Assembly (NCBI GenBank): GCA_013398175.1 | Contig: VZRZ01007409.1 | Span: 43,320-107,319, forward strand | Length of the DNA: 64,000 nt | Source: Climacteris rufus | Taxonomy: Eukaryota; Chordata; Aves; Passeriformes; Climacteridae | Direction of reading: 5' to 3' | Shown: positions 38,086 through 52,108 of the stretch, piece after piece | Numbering within the stretch: position 1 is the first letter of the stretch | Layout: every line of letters begins with the position of its first letter | Translations under genes and position numbers: made by a program | Notes under the pieces: model-generated | What the model saw: the letters and a program-made list of their open reading frames with translations, nothing else | What the model was told of the DNA's origin: nothing | Databases searched by the model: none

Positions 38086-39678
38086 AAATACAAGAGAACA
38101 CAGAGTGCTAGAGGCTGAAATCTTTCAAAAGCAAGCGCACTCCAATAAAAATGTTCAGACAAGGGAAAATGAATAACATGAGATTTTGATAGTTAAGAGA
38201 CTGGAGCAAAACATCGTGAACAATGTTAGTGGAGTAACTCATTAACTTTTTCTACCTGTTTTGAAAGGTTATATAGATTGCACTACTGGCCTTTCACATC
38301 TGGTGTTTAAGGTTTAGAACTCTCCTGTTCAGTTTTCATTACTCTAAAATCTTGATTACAACAGTTATGCAGTGATAGAGAGAGGAATAAAAAGGCTTGC
38401 TTCAAACCAGCTGTAGGGGTTTATAAGCAATAGAGAAAGTAAACTAGGGAGAGATGGGGAAGGATTAAAGAGGATTAAAGGGAAGGGATGGCAATATGAA
38501 ATTCAGCCCTTGCCATGATTTTCAACATATACTTAAGGGTGAGTAACACTTGTTTTCTGTTGGTCTTTTCTTTTTTCGGCTTCACTTAGTTCTACCATGT
38601 GTGAACCAGCACTGAAAATGGTGAATGACTACTGGCAGAACCAAAAGGCTTCTCCATCACTAGCACTGTCATCTGCTCTGCAGCCACATATTGACCATGA
38701 AACACTGAAAGAAATTCAGGAAGTTTGAGGGGGAACACAAAATTTCTCAGCCTGGGCTCCTCAGACATCATAAAACAGTCTAGATTCCAAAAAGGGACTG
38801 AATATATACTTCTTTTTCTTATATGTAAGACTTTTATTAGCACATCCCAAATGAAATTTGAATTTTTTGTAAAAACTTTACTATATTGACTCATGTTCAC
38901 TGGAAATGCACTATGCTACTCAATCTTTTTCTGCAGTACTGGTGTTTCCCATATCTTCCCCAGCCTCTACTTGAAAAACTGATTTCTAAATTGACTGCTC
39001 AGCAATACAGGTACTAGTATTATAGTCCTTGAAATTGTAAAAAAAGTACTTCTGTTATTCTGCTCTAAATTAATCTTGAATCTTTTCATAGAAAAAGGAG
39101 GGAAGACTCAAGTCTGCACCAGATTGCTGAATTTGTGTCACTTGTTTCATAGCTGCAGCAAATGCCCACAGTGGACTATGGTGAGCTGTTATGGGAAAGA
39201 AACTGTATTACTACATTCCTTGGCATTGAATTTATAGGTAGTACAAGCATTTACTTATATTAAGTTTCCAAACTACCAATTTTTGAGGAGTGTTTTGAAT
39301 TCTGGGAAGGGCTCTGGCGTGCCCACAACCACTCTCAATCTGGAATAAGCCTCCAGTGCTACAAGTGTACTGACTGCTCCATTGCAGTCATTAAGAAGCA
39401 CATTACTCTGAACAGGCTTTGGGACAGATCCCAGCAGAACCTGACTGGAAGTGCTCCCCTCACCTGGCAGGAAAGGTCTGTGGTTTACCAGCCTGTTACA
39501 CATCCTTCCTATGGCAGTGCATAGGCCTGGTTTTGTTATGTAATCTTCTAACACACACATAAAGACAATAAGACAAAATGTTCTGTTATGGCTCTTCCAC
39601 AAATACATCATCAGACCATGAATTTTTGCTCCATATGCACCAAAATGTAGGGAAAGTGGGTGCCTGCGTTTCTTTGTA
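38086..39678. other. Unique sequence, nothing recognised
   Basis: Contains only a tiny tandem duplication (AGGATTAAAG twice at 38461-38480) and minus-strand open frames of 102 and 112 codons with no recognisable motif. Confidence 0.5.
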
Positions 39679-39735
39679 AGTGAAATATAAAAAAAATAGT
39701 GAAATATAAATAAAGTAGTGAAATATAAGTGTAGT
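39679..39735. repeat. Three-copy 19-bp tandem repeat
   Basis: The string AGTGAAATATAA recurs at 39679, 39698 and 39717, a fixed 19-bp period. The right half of each unit differs (A-rich, TAAATAAAGT, GTGTAGTGC). It is a short, decaying minisatellite. Confidence 0.85.
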
Positions 39736-41980
39736 GCTTTTTAAGTGAAGAAGAAATCCCATGTGAAGGCACTGCATTATTTTAAATAGAAAGAGGGGAT
39801 TTCTAATTGTGACAATGTAAATTTTGGTGCTACATGAAGGAGGAGCTTACTGAAAATGTTTACTCATAGTGTAATGTTTTCTGATCTACTTTCTTCTCAT
39901 TTCCATGGCATGGAAAACTTCATTTGCACATGGCTGTTCTCACTGTATGCAAATATTCTTTTTTGCAACACAATTTATCTCTACAGACTGATCTCTGTGA
40001 TCTTTCTGGCACATTTGGAAGCAGCTGACAATGTAGTTTCCACTATCTAAAAGTCTGTGTTCCCAAACACATTTAACTCATTTCAACAGCAGTCCTTGCA
40101 ACTTTCCTACTTTGTGCTTTTATTCTCTTAGACTTTATGAGTTAATTGGGTTCATATGAGTTCAGTGTTTTGATTGAAGAACTCAATAGAAAAAAAAATC
40201 AAGTGTTATAGGGAGAAATACTGATGAATCAGTAGGATGACTTATAATAGCCAGAGAGCCAATATCATATTTTTATAGTGCAATGTGCTTTCTTATAAGC
40301 TGACAAAGGTCCTGGTCATGTACTATCATTTAATGTCTCATAATAGATTTTTTGCAAATAGCAATATTACTTCTAGTGCCCTTGCTAAATTGTGGTGCTG
40401 ATAGTTGCATTGTACGAACTCATGTTGTTTGTGTATATTCTTAGGGATTTCTTTTTCAGTGTCAAAAGTAGATATTATGTCGTGTGTATTTTTCTCTTTG
40501 ACAAAATGGTTAATGTGAGTCTTCAGCAAGTTGCTAAATTGCAGTTTCAGAATTCAGACAGGTAGACTGACTGGCTCCATGTTACAAGGTACCACATTTC
40601 GCAAATTATCCCACCAGTCTGGATTTGACTAAGCAATTAAGCATTAAACCACCTTAAATTTCAAAGGGTTAGGCTCAACAGGAAATTTGGGCTGCATATG
40701 ATGATCATTTTGTCCTTCCATGGTTGGCATTTATGTTATTGACATATTTTGTCAATGGCAATTTTATGTTTATTTCCAGTTCATTGATGAAAATACTGAA
40801 TGCCATGTAAAATATCTATTATGTGTATCCACACTAGGAACATCCCTGGTGATGATTAATCCCCATGGATGAATGTTTTCTTAGATGTGTTGGTTATTTC
40901 TTAAGTTCTTTAATATACACTATTCATATTATAAAGCCCAAATATCTTCACAAGAATGTCAAGGCAGCTAACTATATTGTCAATTACAATAATGCTTGCA
41001 GCAGCAAACAATTGGAACATTCTTATTGACTTCAAAGGTTGTGTCATACAAAGGTGAAAAAGACAAAAAAAAATTGCAATTTTATCTACAAAAATAAGCT
41101 TGAATTGATTTTTTTCCCCACAAAAATATGAAATGGGAAGAGGTAACTGTAAGATTCAGTTGAGACAAAATTGTGGGTTTTCAACTCCATCAGTCCCAAA
41201 TTCTAAAGCTATTTGCAGCTTCATTGCTTCCCTTCAGGTTAACCAGAACCATGTCCCTCCATATGAAAAATAACCCTTTCTTAAAGGTTATAGCCCCTAA
41301 CTTAATCCTTTCATAATGCCCTTTTAACAAGAATTTTGAAGCATAGGATAACTGTTAGATAATAAGATTAGATGTGAATCCATTAGGATGTGTAATGTCT
41401 AGACCAAACCACAGAGACACAGAAGAGGCTGTTCAAAAAGACCTGACTCTGTTTGCCACACAAGATATTTCATGATATTTTAGATATTCCAGATATCCTC
41501 TCTGGTTTCCAATTGTCACTTCAAAATAATTTGTGTATTCTGGAGATGCTTTGTCACATTTACTAGCCTTGAGTCTTATAAATTGTACATTAGCTCAGAA
41601 CTTATTAGATACCTATGTCTGGACAATCGAATTGAATTCCAATGGTATTACCAGTGGAAAAATATATAGGAATTATAATTAGAATGCTAAGCTATAAAAA
41701 TATTTGTTACCTCATCCAGAATTTGGATTTGAACCTAATGCAGATACACATATTCTTACATGTGTCTATAGTCTACATTGTCATGAGAAATATTTCTTTT
41801 GCTGTTTACATAACCAAATTTCATGAGCATTTTATGTGCTCCATTTTGTGTCCAAAACCAAACGAGTATGACTGCAATATGAGCTTTTCAATATTGCATG
41901 TGATCAACTTTGGAAGTCTTTATTCCATTTTGGTTTTAGTCAACACTGCATTCAGCATGCAAAATATAACATGCAATAAA
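39736..41980. other. AT-rich unique sequence
   Basis: No repeat family or gene was recognised. A plus-strand frame of 115 codons (41642-41989) runs into the pentanucleotide repeat and has no domain signature. Confidence 0.5.
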
Positions 41981-42100
41981 ATGAAATGAAATGAAATGAA
42001 ATGAAATGAAATGAAATGAAATGAAAAAAATATAAATAAAATAATAAAATAAAATAAAATAAAATAAAATAAAACAAAATAAAATAAAATAAAATAAAAT
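41981..42100. repeat. Compound pentanucleotide repeat (ATGAA)9 ... (AAAAT)n
   Basis: Nine perfect ATGAA units occupy 41981-42025. A 20-nt A/T bridge follows. Eleven AAAAT-type units then occupy 42046-42100, with one AAAAC variant at 42071-42075. On the minus strand the order is (TTTTA)n followed by (TTTCA)n. Both blocks share the AAA core, so the second motif could have arisen by mutation within an expanding array of the first. Confidence 0.97.
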
Positions 42101-42577
42101 ATAGCTATGTTTTCTAATCACACGAGTGATTTTTGATTTAATAACTGAAATCCCCAGGGACCAGCTTCCCCAAAGGCATGCAGATTCCTCAAAAGGGGAC
42201 ATAATATAAAGAACCCCAGGATCCAAATCATCAACAAGGTAAGTCTGCATTCCTTAATGCAGAGAATAAGACCAAGCTGCATCACAATAAGTGATGCACT
42301 GCTGGTTTCACATGCTTACATCATGCTCCCATACATGGTTACCAGGTTAACACGAGTTTGACCAGGTCAAGTCCTGCTGTATTATATTGACCCAAAGAAT
42401 TCAATAAGCTTCATTTCATTTTTAATTGGTAAGAGAAAGGAAGGAGGTATCAAAATGGAACACATAAACTGAATTATGATGTATTTGTGTACCAATTTCA
42501 GTGGGATTTGGATCAGGCAGCAAATTTTAGGCATTGCTTTTCTTAAGGAAATTGTGTTATCTGCCTACACAGAAAAC
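42101..42577. other. Unique sequence, nothing recognised
   Basis: Spacer between the pentanucleotide repeat and a CR1 fragment. No recognisable element or open frame was seen. Confidence 0.5.
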
Positions 42578-42745
42578 ATAGAATCATAGAATAATTCATT
42601 TTGGAAGGGCCCTCTGTATGTCACATTATCCTATCCACCCTCTCAAAGCAGCACTAATTAGATCAGGGACTCTTCTCCTCTAGGGCTCAGTGAGGGATTT
42701 TTCAGTGCCTTTCAGAACACCAGGATGGCTCCATTCACTTCTAAA
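42578..42745 (-). mobile_element. Old CR1 3'-end fragment
   Basis: The plus strand begins AGAATCATAGAATAATTCATTTTGGAAGGGCC, clearly the reverse complement of a CR1 3' terminus including part of the octamer region. It continues with CCCTCTCAAAGCAG..CTAATTAGATCAGGG, which follows the same 3' UTR subfamily pattern as the copy at 27.6 kb. Similarity fades near the CCAGGATGGCTCCA block. No coding part remains. Confidence 0.83.
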
Positions 42746-45700
42746 AAGAAGCTTCCACTCATTGGAAAGAAAAGTAAAAATAACCAACCCTAAAATTTTA
42801 CCTTCCTAAAAATTACCAAGACTAATTAATTAGTGGATTACACTACTCATTGTACCAGGGAATTATATCCATGAAGTCTCTCACCTTATTGCATATTATC
42901 ACACCTGCTGCCCTTTCAGTGATACATTTGAATTAATGCCTGAATAACAGGTTCACATCTCCTTAATTGAAACTAATGACTAAATAAAAAAGATCAAAAA
43001 TCTTTATATTCTTTAATAAAAATTTAAAAAAAAAAGTGTTCACCAAGTGTCTAAGGAGGCATATAACTATCCTTGGAGGAACTCCAAGATAACACATGTG
43101 AAGGAGAGGGAAGAAAATTATTCTTTATTCTTTTAAGGGAAAGTGCAGAATATGGAAATGGTATTAGGCCAGATTCTGCCACACCTACACATGCTGAAAA
43201 ACAATTTCACAATAGCTCTGCTAAACAAGAGTATAAAGCCATTTCTCAAAAGAGATCCTAATAAAGACCTTATAAATTAAAGATTGTAAAGGACACAAAC
43301 TGAGACTGTGTTTTCTGGTTAGATGCAGGAAGAGCACCCACATCCCAAACATGTAAGTTGCATCCTTTGAATTCTTGACCATTAGCTTCCTTCAACACTG
43401 AAAAACAATTTTTCTGCAGCAGTTTAGAAATCTGTGCTTTCCAATAGGTCAGCAATGCCCTTAATTTTAATCTAATACATATCAGCAGTCAATGCAGATG
43501 ACAGCTTTCAAATTGCTGGTTATTCAAGCTTTTCTATTTAAAACACAATTCAATTGCTTTAATTAAAATATCACTACTGGAATTATTGTAACATTAATAC
43601 CATAATTTTGGTCTCCCTATAGATTTTTCTTGATCAAGGACCTTAATATACATATATCTCTCCATAATTTCCCCCTAAGAAAATAAACATGAAAACCTAC
43701 TAAAATCAATAATAGGGGATAGCATATGGAAAATGAATGTTTATGTCCCCTCTTGGAATTCTGCAACATGATACATATGACATGTATGATACTCATAAAG
43801 AAGATTAGCTGACCTCAACTGCCGTGGTAATGACACTGTTATGGATTCCCCAGTGATTTCCTTGAAATTATTGGTATGCTAACAAAATCACAAAGCCTTA
43901 ATAATAAAAACATGAAAAGGCTTCCACTGCATCACCTCTCATTTGGACAGATTGCTTGGGATGTGAAGTGGACTGTAGTGATGCAAATTATTGTATTTAC
44001 CTTCTGGGGAAATGTGGAAGACTATTAATGAAACTTCAATAGTGGAAGAGCCAGAAAAAATCCATGATTCATTCAAAATGAGAAGACATTAAAACATCCT
44101 CAAATCAATGTTTGCAGAGTTTTCTAACTTCATGTAGGTCTTTTACTTCCTGGGTGTTTTAATGTATATATTTATAAATACTGTAGACTAGAACTGAAGG
44201 TAATGGCAATGTATGTATGTACTCAGAGGAATTGATCCCAGAGCCTTTGTCTGAGGTTTGGCTTGATTTTTCTTCATGGGTGTTGTTTAAAGAAAAAACA
44301 AACTGCTGAGTCAGACTCACTAGTGCTAAAACATGGCTAAGTCAGTAACATTACAACAACAAAAGTGGTCTGTTGTGTATGAATAAAGTATTGAAGATTA
44401 TCCAGAATACTATTAGCTTTACACATGGTGTATGTTTTCACGACCTGCTTTTCTCCTAAGTCCTCAATGATTGCTCTCTCTTGTTCACAATCCAGAGGTC
44501 TGAAGGGAACCAAACTATGGAAATGAGTGAGATGTGTGTTGTCAGGAAAACTTTTCAAAAACAAGGAATTTTTTTAATGGTGTATCTAGTGCCTAATTCA
44601 CCGTGTAACTGATGTGAAACTATAAATTATAAAGCAATTCAAGGCTCAATTGTACATTTATTTACAGGAGTCTCCTTTTCAGCATGTGAAAGCTCTTTGC
44701 ACTTCAGATTGTAGATTTAGCAAAATAAAATTCCAGCTTGTACAGGTGAGAGAGGAGAAAATGTGCTGTGTGTGAATTTGGTGCAGATTTTCATTCTACT
44801 AAACAACCTCAAAATTTGCAGGGTCGTATACAAACTCATTCACATGAATGAGAACCTGAGGGGAAGTTCAGACTTAGATTAGAAACACAGGGACAAATTT
44901 CCACATGATAAATTTGGACTTCCCTCAGCTCTCATGTGAGAACTGTTTGACTGTCACCTTCCAGAAAAGCACATGGCAGATCAACTCACAGTAATGCTAC
45001 AAGAACAAGCAATTACAGCTGAGTACTGAAGGGTTCTGAAATTCCATACCTCACCCTTCCCTCCTACAACTCATCTCTGTGCCTATACTCAGAGGGTGTA
45101 ATTTGGTAATTGTGTAAAATATGTGTAATTTGGGTTATCTCCACAGTACACTGAAACAAGACTTTTTAGATTACTAAAGAGTACATGTCAGGCACCTGGA
45201 CACTTTTGTGAATCCGAAGTACATAACACATATTTATGTGTGTGTATGTGTGTGATTTCATGGGATGTGTATGTGTCCTCAGACTTGTTACAGTTTAAGA
45301 GCTTATCTGGGAATTGAACTGAGAGATTCAAGGTTTGGTGAACCAATCTCAGTTCCTAACTAACCAGTGTGTGACTTCTGAAATAGTTGCTAGAAGAACA
45401 GATAGATTAGGCCTAAAATGTATTTTGAGGGTGTGGCAGGTCCTAAGACTAAAAGGAATGAAAAATTACAGACTAACAAGCTACATGACAAGGAGTGTAA
45501 TGACATTTCCAAGGGTAAGTAAACGCAGGAGACAAAACATGCAACATATTGCTTGTATTATCAACTGACTACTCAGCTTCTCTACTATCTAAAGGATATA
45601 GATGGAGGTATTTGTTACTCCAGTATTGCAAATATTTTTTGTGTCTAGTCTGTTCTGTCAGGCATTAAATAAGATTCCCATTCTCATTTTCAAGAACTAT

Positions 45701-48700
45701 GCCTAATCCTTGTTTATACTAATGCTTCCTTTGTTGACTTTTAACAATTATGTGCCGTTGACAATTGTTTAATGTTGTTTAATTAGGAGGTGGATTATTC
45801 CCATGTTTTAATGATTACTGCTCAACAACTTGACAGAAATGTTATTCCCAAAACCATCAAGCACAAATTGGATTTGATTTATTTTACTTAATCTTGTTAT
45901 GATAGTATTATAAGCTCTCCAAATTATAATTTTTTATTAATTGCAATATCTCACAATTTCAGCTCAGCAATGTGTACCATAGGAAGCAAATATAAAATGG
46001 CCATGCTGCTGAATTCCTTCTTTAAGAAAAAAAATCCCCAAACATGCAATAAACTCAACAACACTGACTCCAGAGATGATTTTCAGTTAGTAAATATGAA
46101 GTATCCTTTTGCTGTAACATACAATCACTCGGGACACCAGAAGCAGCCATCATCTGTTAAGTGCATTCTCAGTATTAGACATAAAACTTGAAACAAGAAA
46201 TTATTGGTAATGGACAACTTATAAGTGCTGATTGATATGTAGAGAAGAGCATGGCATCCACCCTCATTAGCCAATGCAAACACTTATTTTTTGTCATGAA
46301 ATATTGATGGTCACTAAAATAATAATGAGGAAGAACTGCACAAGTTAAAATTTGCATGAGCTAGAGCAGCAGCCGTTTTCAAGTGCAGTATTTCATATAA
46401 CCAAAAATTTAGACATATTAAAATAAATATTGCATGTAGATCAAGTGACAATGGGCTGCATGTAAATTGGTTATCTTCTGTGCATTACTGAAAATGAATA
46501 TTTTAATATAATCCTTCTATATAAAGGATATTTATGTCATGGTTATCCTTTAAACTGTAAAGCTGGTCAAAAGAAAAAAAATGTTAGAAGAAAAAATTGA
46601 AAGAAATATTAAAATGCAGGGTTGAGGAAAAAAACTATTGAAAGAGCAATTTTTTCAATTTTTTTTTTTTTCAAAATTTCAGAGGTTTTTTATTTGGGTT
46701 TGGAATTCATTGCCAGTTTACCTGGAAGACTGTGGGTATTGTGAGCTGCAAATATTGGGCTGAGAAACCCCAGAGCCTGATGCCTGTTTGCCTGTGCTGA
46801 TATCCAGCAGAGGACAGAGCAGGGCTAGGGCAGAACCTTCCACATACTTTGTTAGAAGATTTTTTGAAAGCAGCATATTTTCCTTAATTGTTGACTCAGC
46901 CATTTCTGGCAGACTGATGCTGAAACTGAAAATTTATAGCCCCATCCATGTACCACCACCTGATTCCATCTAAAGCATTTGAGGAATCTGCCTCACTCCC
47001 CTCTGGTGTTCCTAGAGGTCACGCACAACAGGTTCTCTCACTCTTAGCAGATTCCTAAAGTTAAAAAGTAGTTGTAGGGAAGAAATACAATTTCTAAAAT
47101 ATGAAAAAGGCTTTTAGGGATGCTCACATACCTGAGGGATGACACTGTGCATTAATACTTCAAGCTAACATAAGGCAGCGTGTACCAAAACTGACTTAAG
47201 ACAAATCAATGAGACAACTGAAAGTTTCACCTTTTCTTTTTAAGATAGTGCACCTTTCTAAAAACAAAATATTTTGTATTATGGCTGCTCTAAATTATCT
47301 TCTTATTGTATAAAATCCAAAGACGATATTTTCAAAAGCACTTCTCCAGGGTGCTGAGGACCTTCTCACAGTTTGAGATCCTAATTTACTTAGGGCATCT
47401 GGAAATTCCATCTCAGAACATCCAAACTCCTAAAAATTACTCTATGTTATTTAAGTTTTCTTTCAGTAGTTCTCTATTCACCCGCTGAAGTTTTACCCAG
47501 ATGACATTTTTACTAGCAAAAAATTATTACAGACATGTTATTAACCCTTTTTGCCTGGAATTTCTTTCACATTTCTGGCCTAAAACTTAGTCACACTCCT
47601 TAAATCTAACTTTAAAATCTTCCACAGGTTTGCTACTGTTGTTTCCCTTTGCAAAAAGGATACAGTTCTTTATGTGAGTGATGGTTCAATACGTCTTCAA
47701 AGAGATTGTGAGATATTAAGAAGACAGGAATATTGTTAGTGAACAACAGCAGTGTCAAAGAAGCACTCCTTATTTTTCATCTATATTTCTGCTCTCTTTG
47801 AGATAAATCACAAAACTCACATTCACTTTGGTAGTAACTGGACTAGACTAATGATATGGAGAAATTTCTACCAGGAATATGAAGTCAGCACCGCAAGGTT
47901 TAATCTTACATACACTAGAAACTGGATGAAGACATTTTTTGAGAGAAGACTGATACAATTTTAAGCCAATTCCTTTTCAAGAAAATAACAAGGAGAAGTC
48001 ATAAAAATGAATGGTTCTTCTATTTACATATATAAAATAATTGTGTATAACATTGTTATGTAACAAGAACTGGAAAATGGAAGACAAAATGAACTGCCAA
48101 GCATATGATTTAGCTTTTGAAGGATATGTCAAGTTCCTAAGTCTTTCTTTTGAAATCTTCCAAATGACTTACAAAAATGCACAAATGAGCTGCAAATCAG
48201 CAAAAAAAATTATATTCTTTTTCAAAATTTTGCATCTCAATTTCTTTCATCCTCCTCTTCTTCAACATTACATATTCCTCTAACACCTTTTCTCCAAATA
48301 TAAACAATAATGTTTTAGACAATCAAATTAATTGAAACAGTATCTAACAATATTATACACATTCCCTATGTGTATGTGTTCTGTATGTCTATGTGATATA
48401 TATCTCTGTCAATCTACCTACACATGATGTCAATGGTAATAGAAAAGTGGCTCATTGATCACAACACCTGCCTTGTGACATTAATCCATACTCCAATTCT
48501 TTATATTGCATCTGTCTATACAACAGCTTTACAGTAACCAAACGTACTAAAAAAAATCTATGTTCTTTACCCCTAAATTAAAATAATAGGAAATAGGATT
48601 AAAATGTATGGATGAAGATGTTGGTGTTATCAATTCCACAACCAGATATTGCTGTATCAGGAAAATGCTTCATATATTTCATTTCCTAGGATGATGAATC

Positions 48701-51595
48701 CAATTGGGTTTTTTGTTACAAGGTAACTAGGACAGGCCTTATGCTTCAGGAAATTAGGAACCTTTTGTTTCTATGTCAGAACCTGATTAAAGTAATTTAT
48801 TCTTATCCAAACACTTACTTTAAATATGTCTACTTTCAACTTGGTGTTTATAACTTCAGGGTATTTATGAAGATCAAATTGTTTAAACTCTTCTTTTTCT
48901 TAAGCTGAAAGAACCCATACTCTTCTAAATTCACTTTGTGAAACAGGTCTTCCCTGTTCATTCAGTAGTGCCAAGCTCCAACCTCTTTCAATGTGACTGT
49001 TCTCATGAACACAGTCAGCCAGACCCGGCACAGTGCTGCATAAGAGATCTTAGCAGTGGCTTTATTATATTTTCCTGTATATCTTTGGCAGTTTCCTGCC
49101 TGATAAATACTATGGACACAATTGTTAGTGAATGATCACATGTCATTAATGGTTCACTCATGCCTCTAGATCACATATCATCATCAGTGGATAACCTGGC
49201 CATTTCTCATAACAATTTATCCAATTTAATATTACTTGCAAATCTTTCTTTTTTTTTATTGGCTGTTTTTCTCGCATAGTTAAATAGATCTAATAAGTAT
49301 TATTCTGAAGGAACAGATATTATTTTGATAAAATCATTAAGAATATTTTCAATCAGACTTGTGATTTCCTGTATTGTTCCAATTTCTTCTTGCATTCAAA
49401 CATGGACATTACCATTGCCCTTAATCTGCATGCATACAATCATCTGAGTTTATATTGCATATTAATTCACTCTCTGATTAGGAACATATATGTTGGATCA
49501 CTCCTGGTGTTTCTGTATGCATCAAAATAATATTTTTTTCTTAAGAGGAAAGGCAGATGAAGTTCTGTATATAGTTCAGAGGATGGGGGTTATTATAGAC
49601 AGTGAGGGCCATGCAAGGCTTAGGTTCCTCAAAAATGTGTTGCCTCACAGTCATTTACCATTATTCTTAAACTCCTTCAATCTTCACATATTGCTTTTCT
49701 ACATGTTCCATATAATCTCATACCAATGCCCAGTGCATCTGTCACACCCTCTCAACAGCATGTTGCAAAAGTTCTATCATGGAACAACATTGACACTATT
49801 TATGCTCTTTGATCAATAAAACATATGTTTTAGTGCTGCCAGATGTGCCCCAGAAGCAGTTTAGGTGAAGAATTACAAAATGTGGACACACACAGCCTCC
49901 TCTGGATTAAGTAGCTCTGAACTATATAAACACAAGCAAGTCTTCTGCACGTAGTCTGAGGGACAAGGATCATCCCAGAATTACATCTTTATCGGCAGAA
50001 CTTTTACATCTTGGCACTGTCCAGATAGCAGAAATTTCTGTCTTGATTTGCACATCTCTATCAGACATCCAACCTTCTGACCCATGATCCACATCCTTGT
50101 CTAAGATTAAAATTATTCATTTGATTCTGTGCCCTTTTAAAGTTAACATTAGCTTTTGTCTTACTCTTACTGCATTGCCAATTCCACTGTGGCCTTCTTT
50201 TGAATACTGTGGTTAAAGATCCCTTTATCATTTGTGCTAATTTCTTTGCAAGGTCTAATAGAGTCATAAGTCATCATTACTTTATTCTAATTTTTCAAGA
50301 TCTCTAATATGGAACTACCTACTCTGATTTCACAGTATATTTTCCTGCCTTTTTAAGGTTTTAATTTTCATACAGGTTTTTTTTCTTTAATATCAGTCTG
50401 TTATCCTTATTTTTTCAGTCTCTTCTCATAGTATTGAAAACCTTGTTTACAAATTATTTTGTGTTCAGTATTTCAAACATTTAAATGGAAGCAATCCATG
50501 CTTTTTCAGCACAAGGTATTTTATTTCTCCAAGTAACTTTCTCCTATATGACCCCACTACCTACTAGAACTATACATAAAACAGCAATACCCCTTGCATT
50601 TTCTAAAAGATTGTTGGAAGAATCTGTCACTTATAGTGGCAAGAAATTGATCTACTTTTAACAATATAACATGATCTTTATAAAGTCAATTATATTAATA
50701 GATATTTATTTTAAGTACTTAAAGTTGCTTGTGACAGAGTCATCACACTACAAATGTCTTTATACGTGCCAGGGTAACAAGGACCAGTAAGGGTCTATAG
50801 CAGAATTCCAATCTCTTTTCCAACCTTGAAAGAAAATTGACTTAAACTGATTTATTTCCCCTGTGTCATTGGGTGTTTTGCCATTAGTTGCATACTTAAA
50901 GTGTAACAGTAACTTTTTCATTTCGTTGTTGTGTTTTTCTTCTTACTTTTCTTTAGAGTGTCTTTTTAAGTCCCTTTTTCATCTTAGTTTGGGAAAATAA
51001 TCTACTCCTCCTATTTTATTACATTTATATCTACTACTAGTCATCTCTTACTTGTCATGCAAGCTTCTCCATTTTGTTTATTACTTATAAAACACATAAC
51101 AAACAATATCTTAATTATCACATAGCTCTCATTCATAAAAAAATATATGACTTATGAAGAATTTTGGTGTTGTTAGCAGAAGAAAAATAAAAAGAGGTAG
51201 AGGAATCACCTTACACTTTATAAGCACTTTCAGATGTAGTTGAAATATATGTTCTGCGAGTCATTTGATATTTCTTCAGTCTTATAATTCATGGAGTAAA
51301 TCAGATAACTTTTGCATTTTTTTCCAAACCATCCCCTGTTATTACTTGTGTATCCTTCTCATTGATCCACATTGTCCCCTTGTTATGTGTTTTCAAAATT
51401 TCTTAGCGTATTACATAATGAGTTAATTAGGTGTTGAAAAGAAGGGTAGATATCAAAATCTACTGCCATCTGTCATCTTTGTCTCCCCCACTCTTTTTCT
51501 TCTTCATTCACGATTTTGCCTGTGTGAGACTTTCAGCATATTTTGGAACCCCTTCCCTCTGCTACTAAAAAGAGAAGAAATACTTTTTTAATTGA
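42746..51595. other. AT-rich unique sequence, no gene recognised
   Basis: Contains a degenerate TG-rich patch (45231-45277) and a T12 run (around 46660). No repeat family, RNA gene or exon was recognised on either strand. Confidence 0.5.
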
Positions 51596-52108
51596 TTGAG
51601 CTACTCCTTACCTTTTTATTTGGGATATTATCTAGGAGAAACCAATTATGCAACACATTCATATAGCTTGGACTCAAAGACATGGCTCCTGGAAGTATTA
51701 AATCCAGCATCAAACAGAAAAATTAAAAAGACATATATGAAAGATAATATTTCTGACAGTCAGGTCCTACTGTCTTTCCAATTCATGGGGAACCAAAAGT
51801 CTCTCACAAAGGGAGAGATTCTGGCAGAAAGAGAAGGAGGGGACATAAGTCATCATTCCTTATTCTGCAGTGATGCTGTTCATGGAGACTACTCAACCTT
51901 TAAGTCTGCCTCCAGGTACGGAGTAAACCCCAAACTAATTCCATTATCCCCCCACCTCCATCACTATGAAGCTACTTCAGTACATCTGAAACATTCCAGA
52001 CATCCACTCAAGGGCCACAGGTCTTCTGCTTGCCCCATTTCAGGAAGAACAGTTTATTCCCCATGCACAGGCTCACTCTGTCTTTCAGTACACTTCAAAG
52101 TGACATGA
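51596..52108 (+). other. Longest open frame in the window, probably not a gene
   Basis: This 170-codon frame opens at TTG; its first ATG is at 51737, leaving 123 codons. The predicted peptide has no signal peptide, membrane segment, repeat or motif that I recognise. In vertebrate genomic DNA a frame this long can arise by chance in a 64-kb window, more so where local G+C is higher, as it is over 51800-52100. No flanking promoter or poly(A) signal stands out. I list it so that it can be tested, not as a gene call. Confidence 0.08.

Noticed and set aside
39273..39611. 112-codon minus-strand frame with a Gly/Val-rich C-terminal half
   Set aside because: No recognisable protein family and no splice or promoter context.
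41936..42250. 104-codon minus-strand frame with repeated FHFIS and FILFY units
   Set aside because: It is the translation of the TTTTA/TTTCA repeat and not a protein.
45231..45277. (TG)n microsatellite
   Set aside because: Too short and interrupted to list as a separate repeat.
51596..52108. 170-codon open frame as a protein gene
   Set aside because: It opens at TTG, gives 123 codons from ATG, has no recognisable motif and fits chance length in a GC-richer patch.
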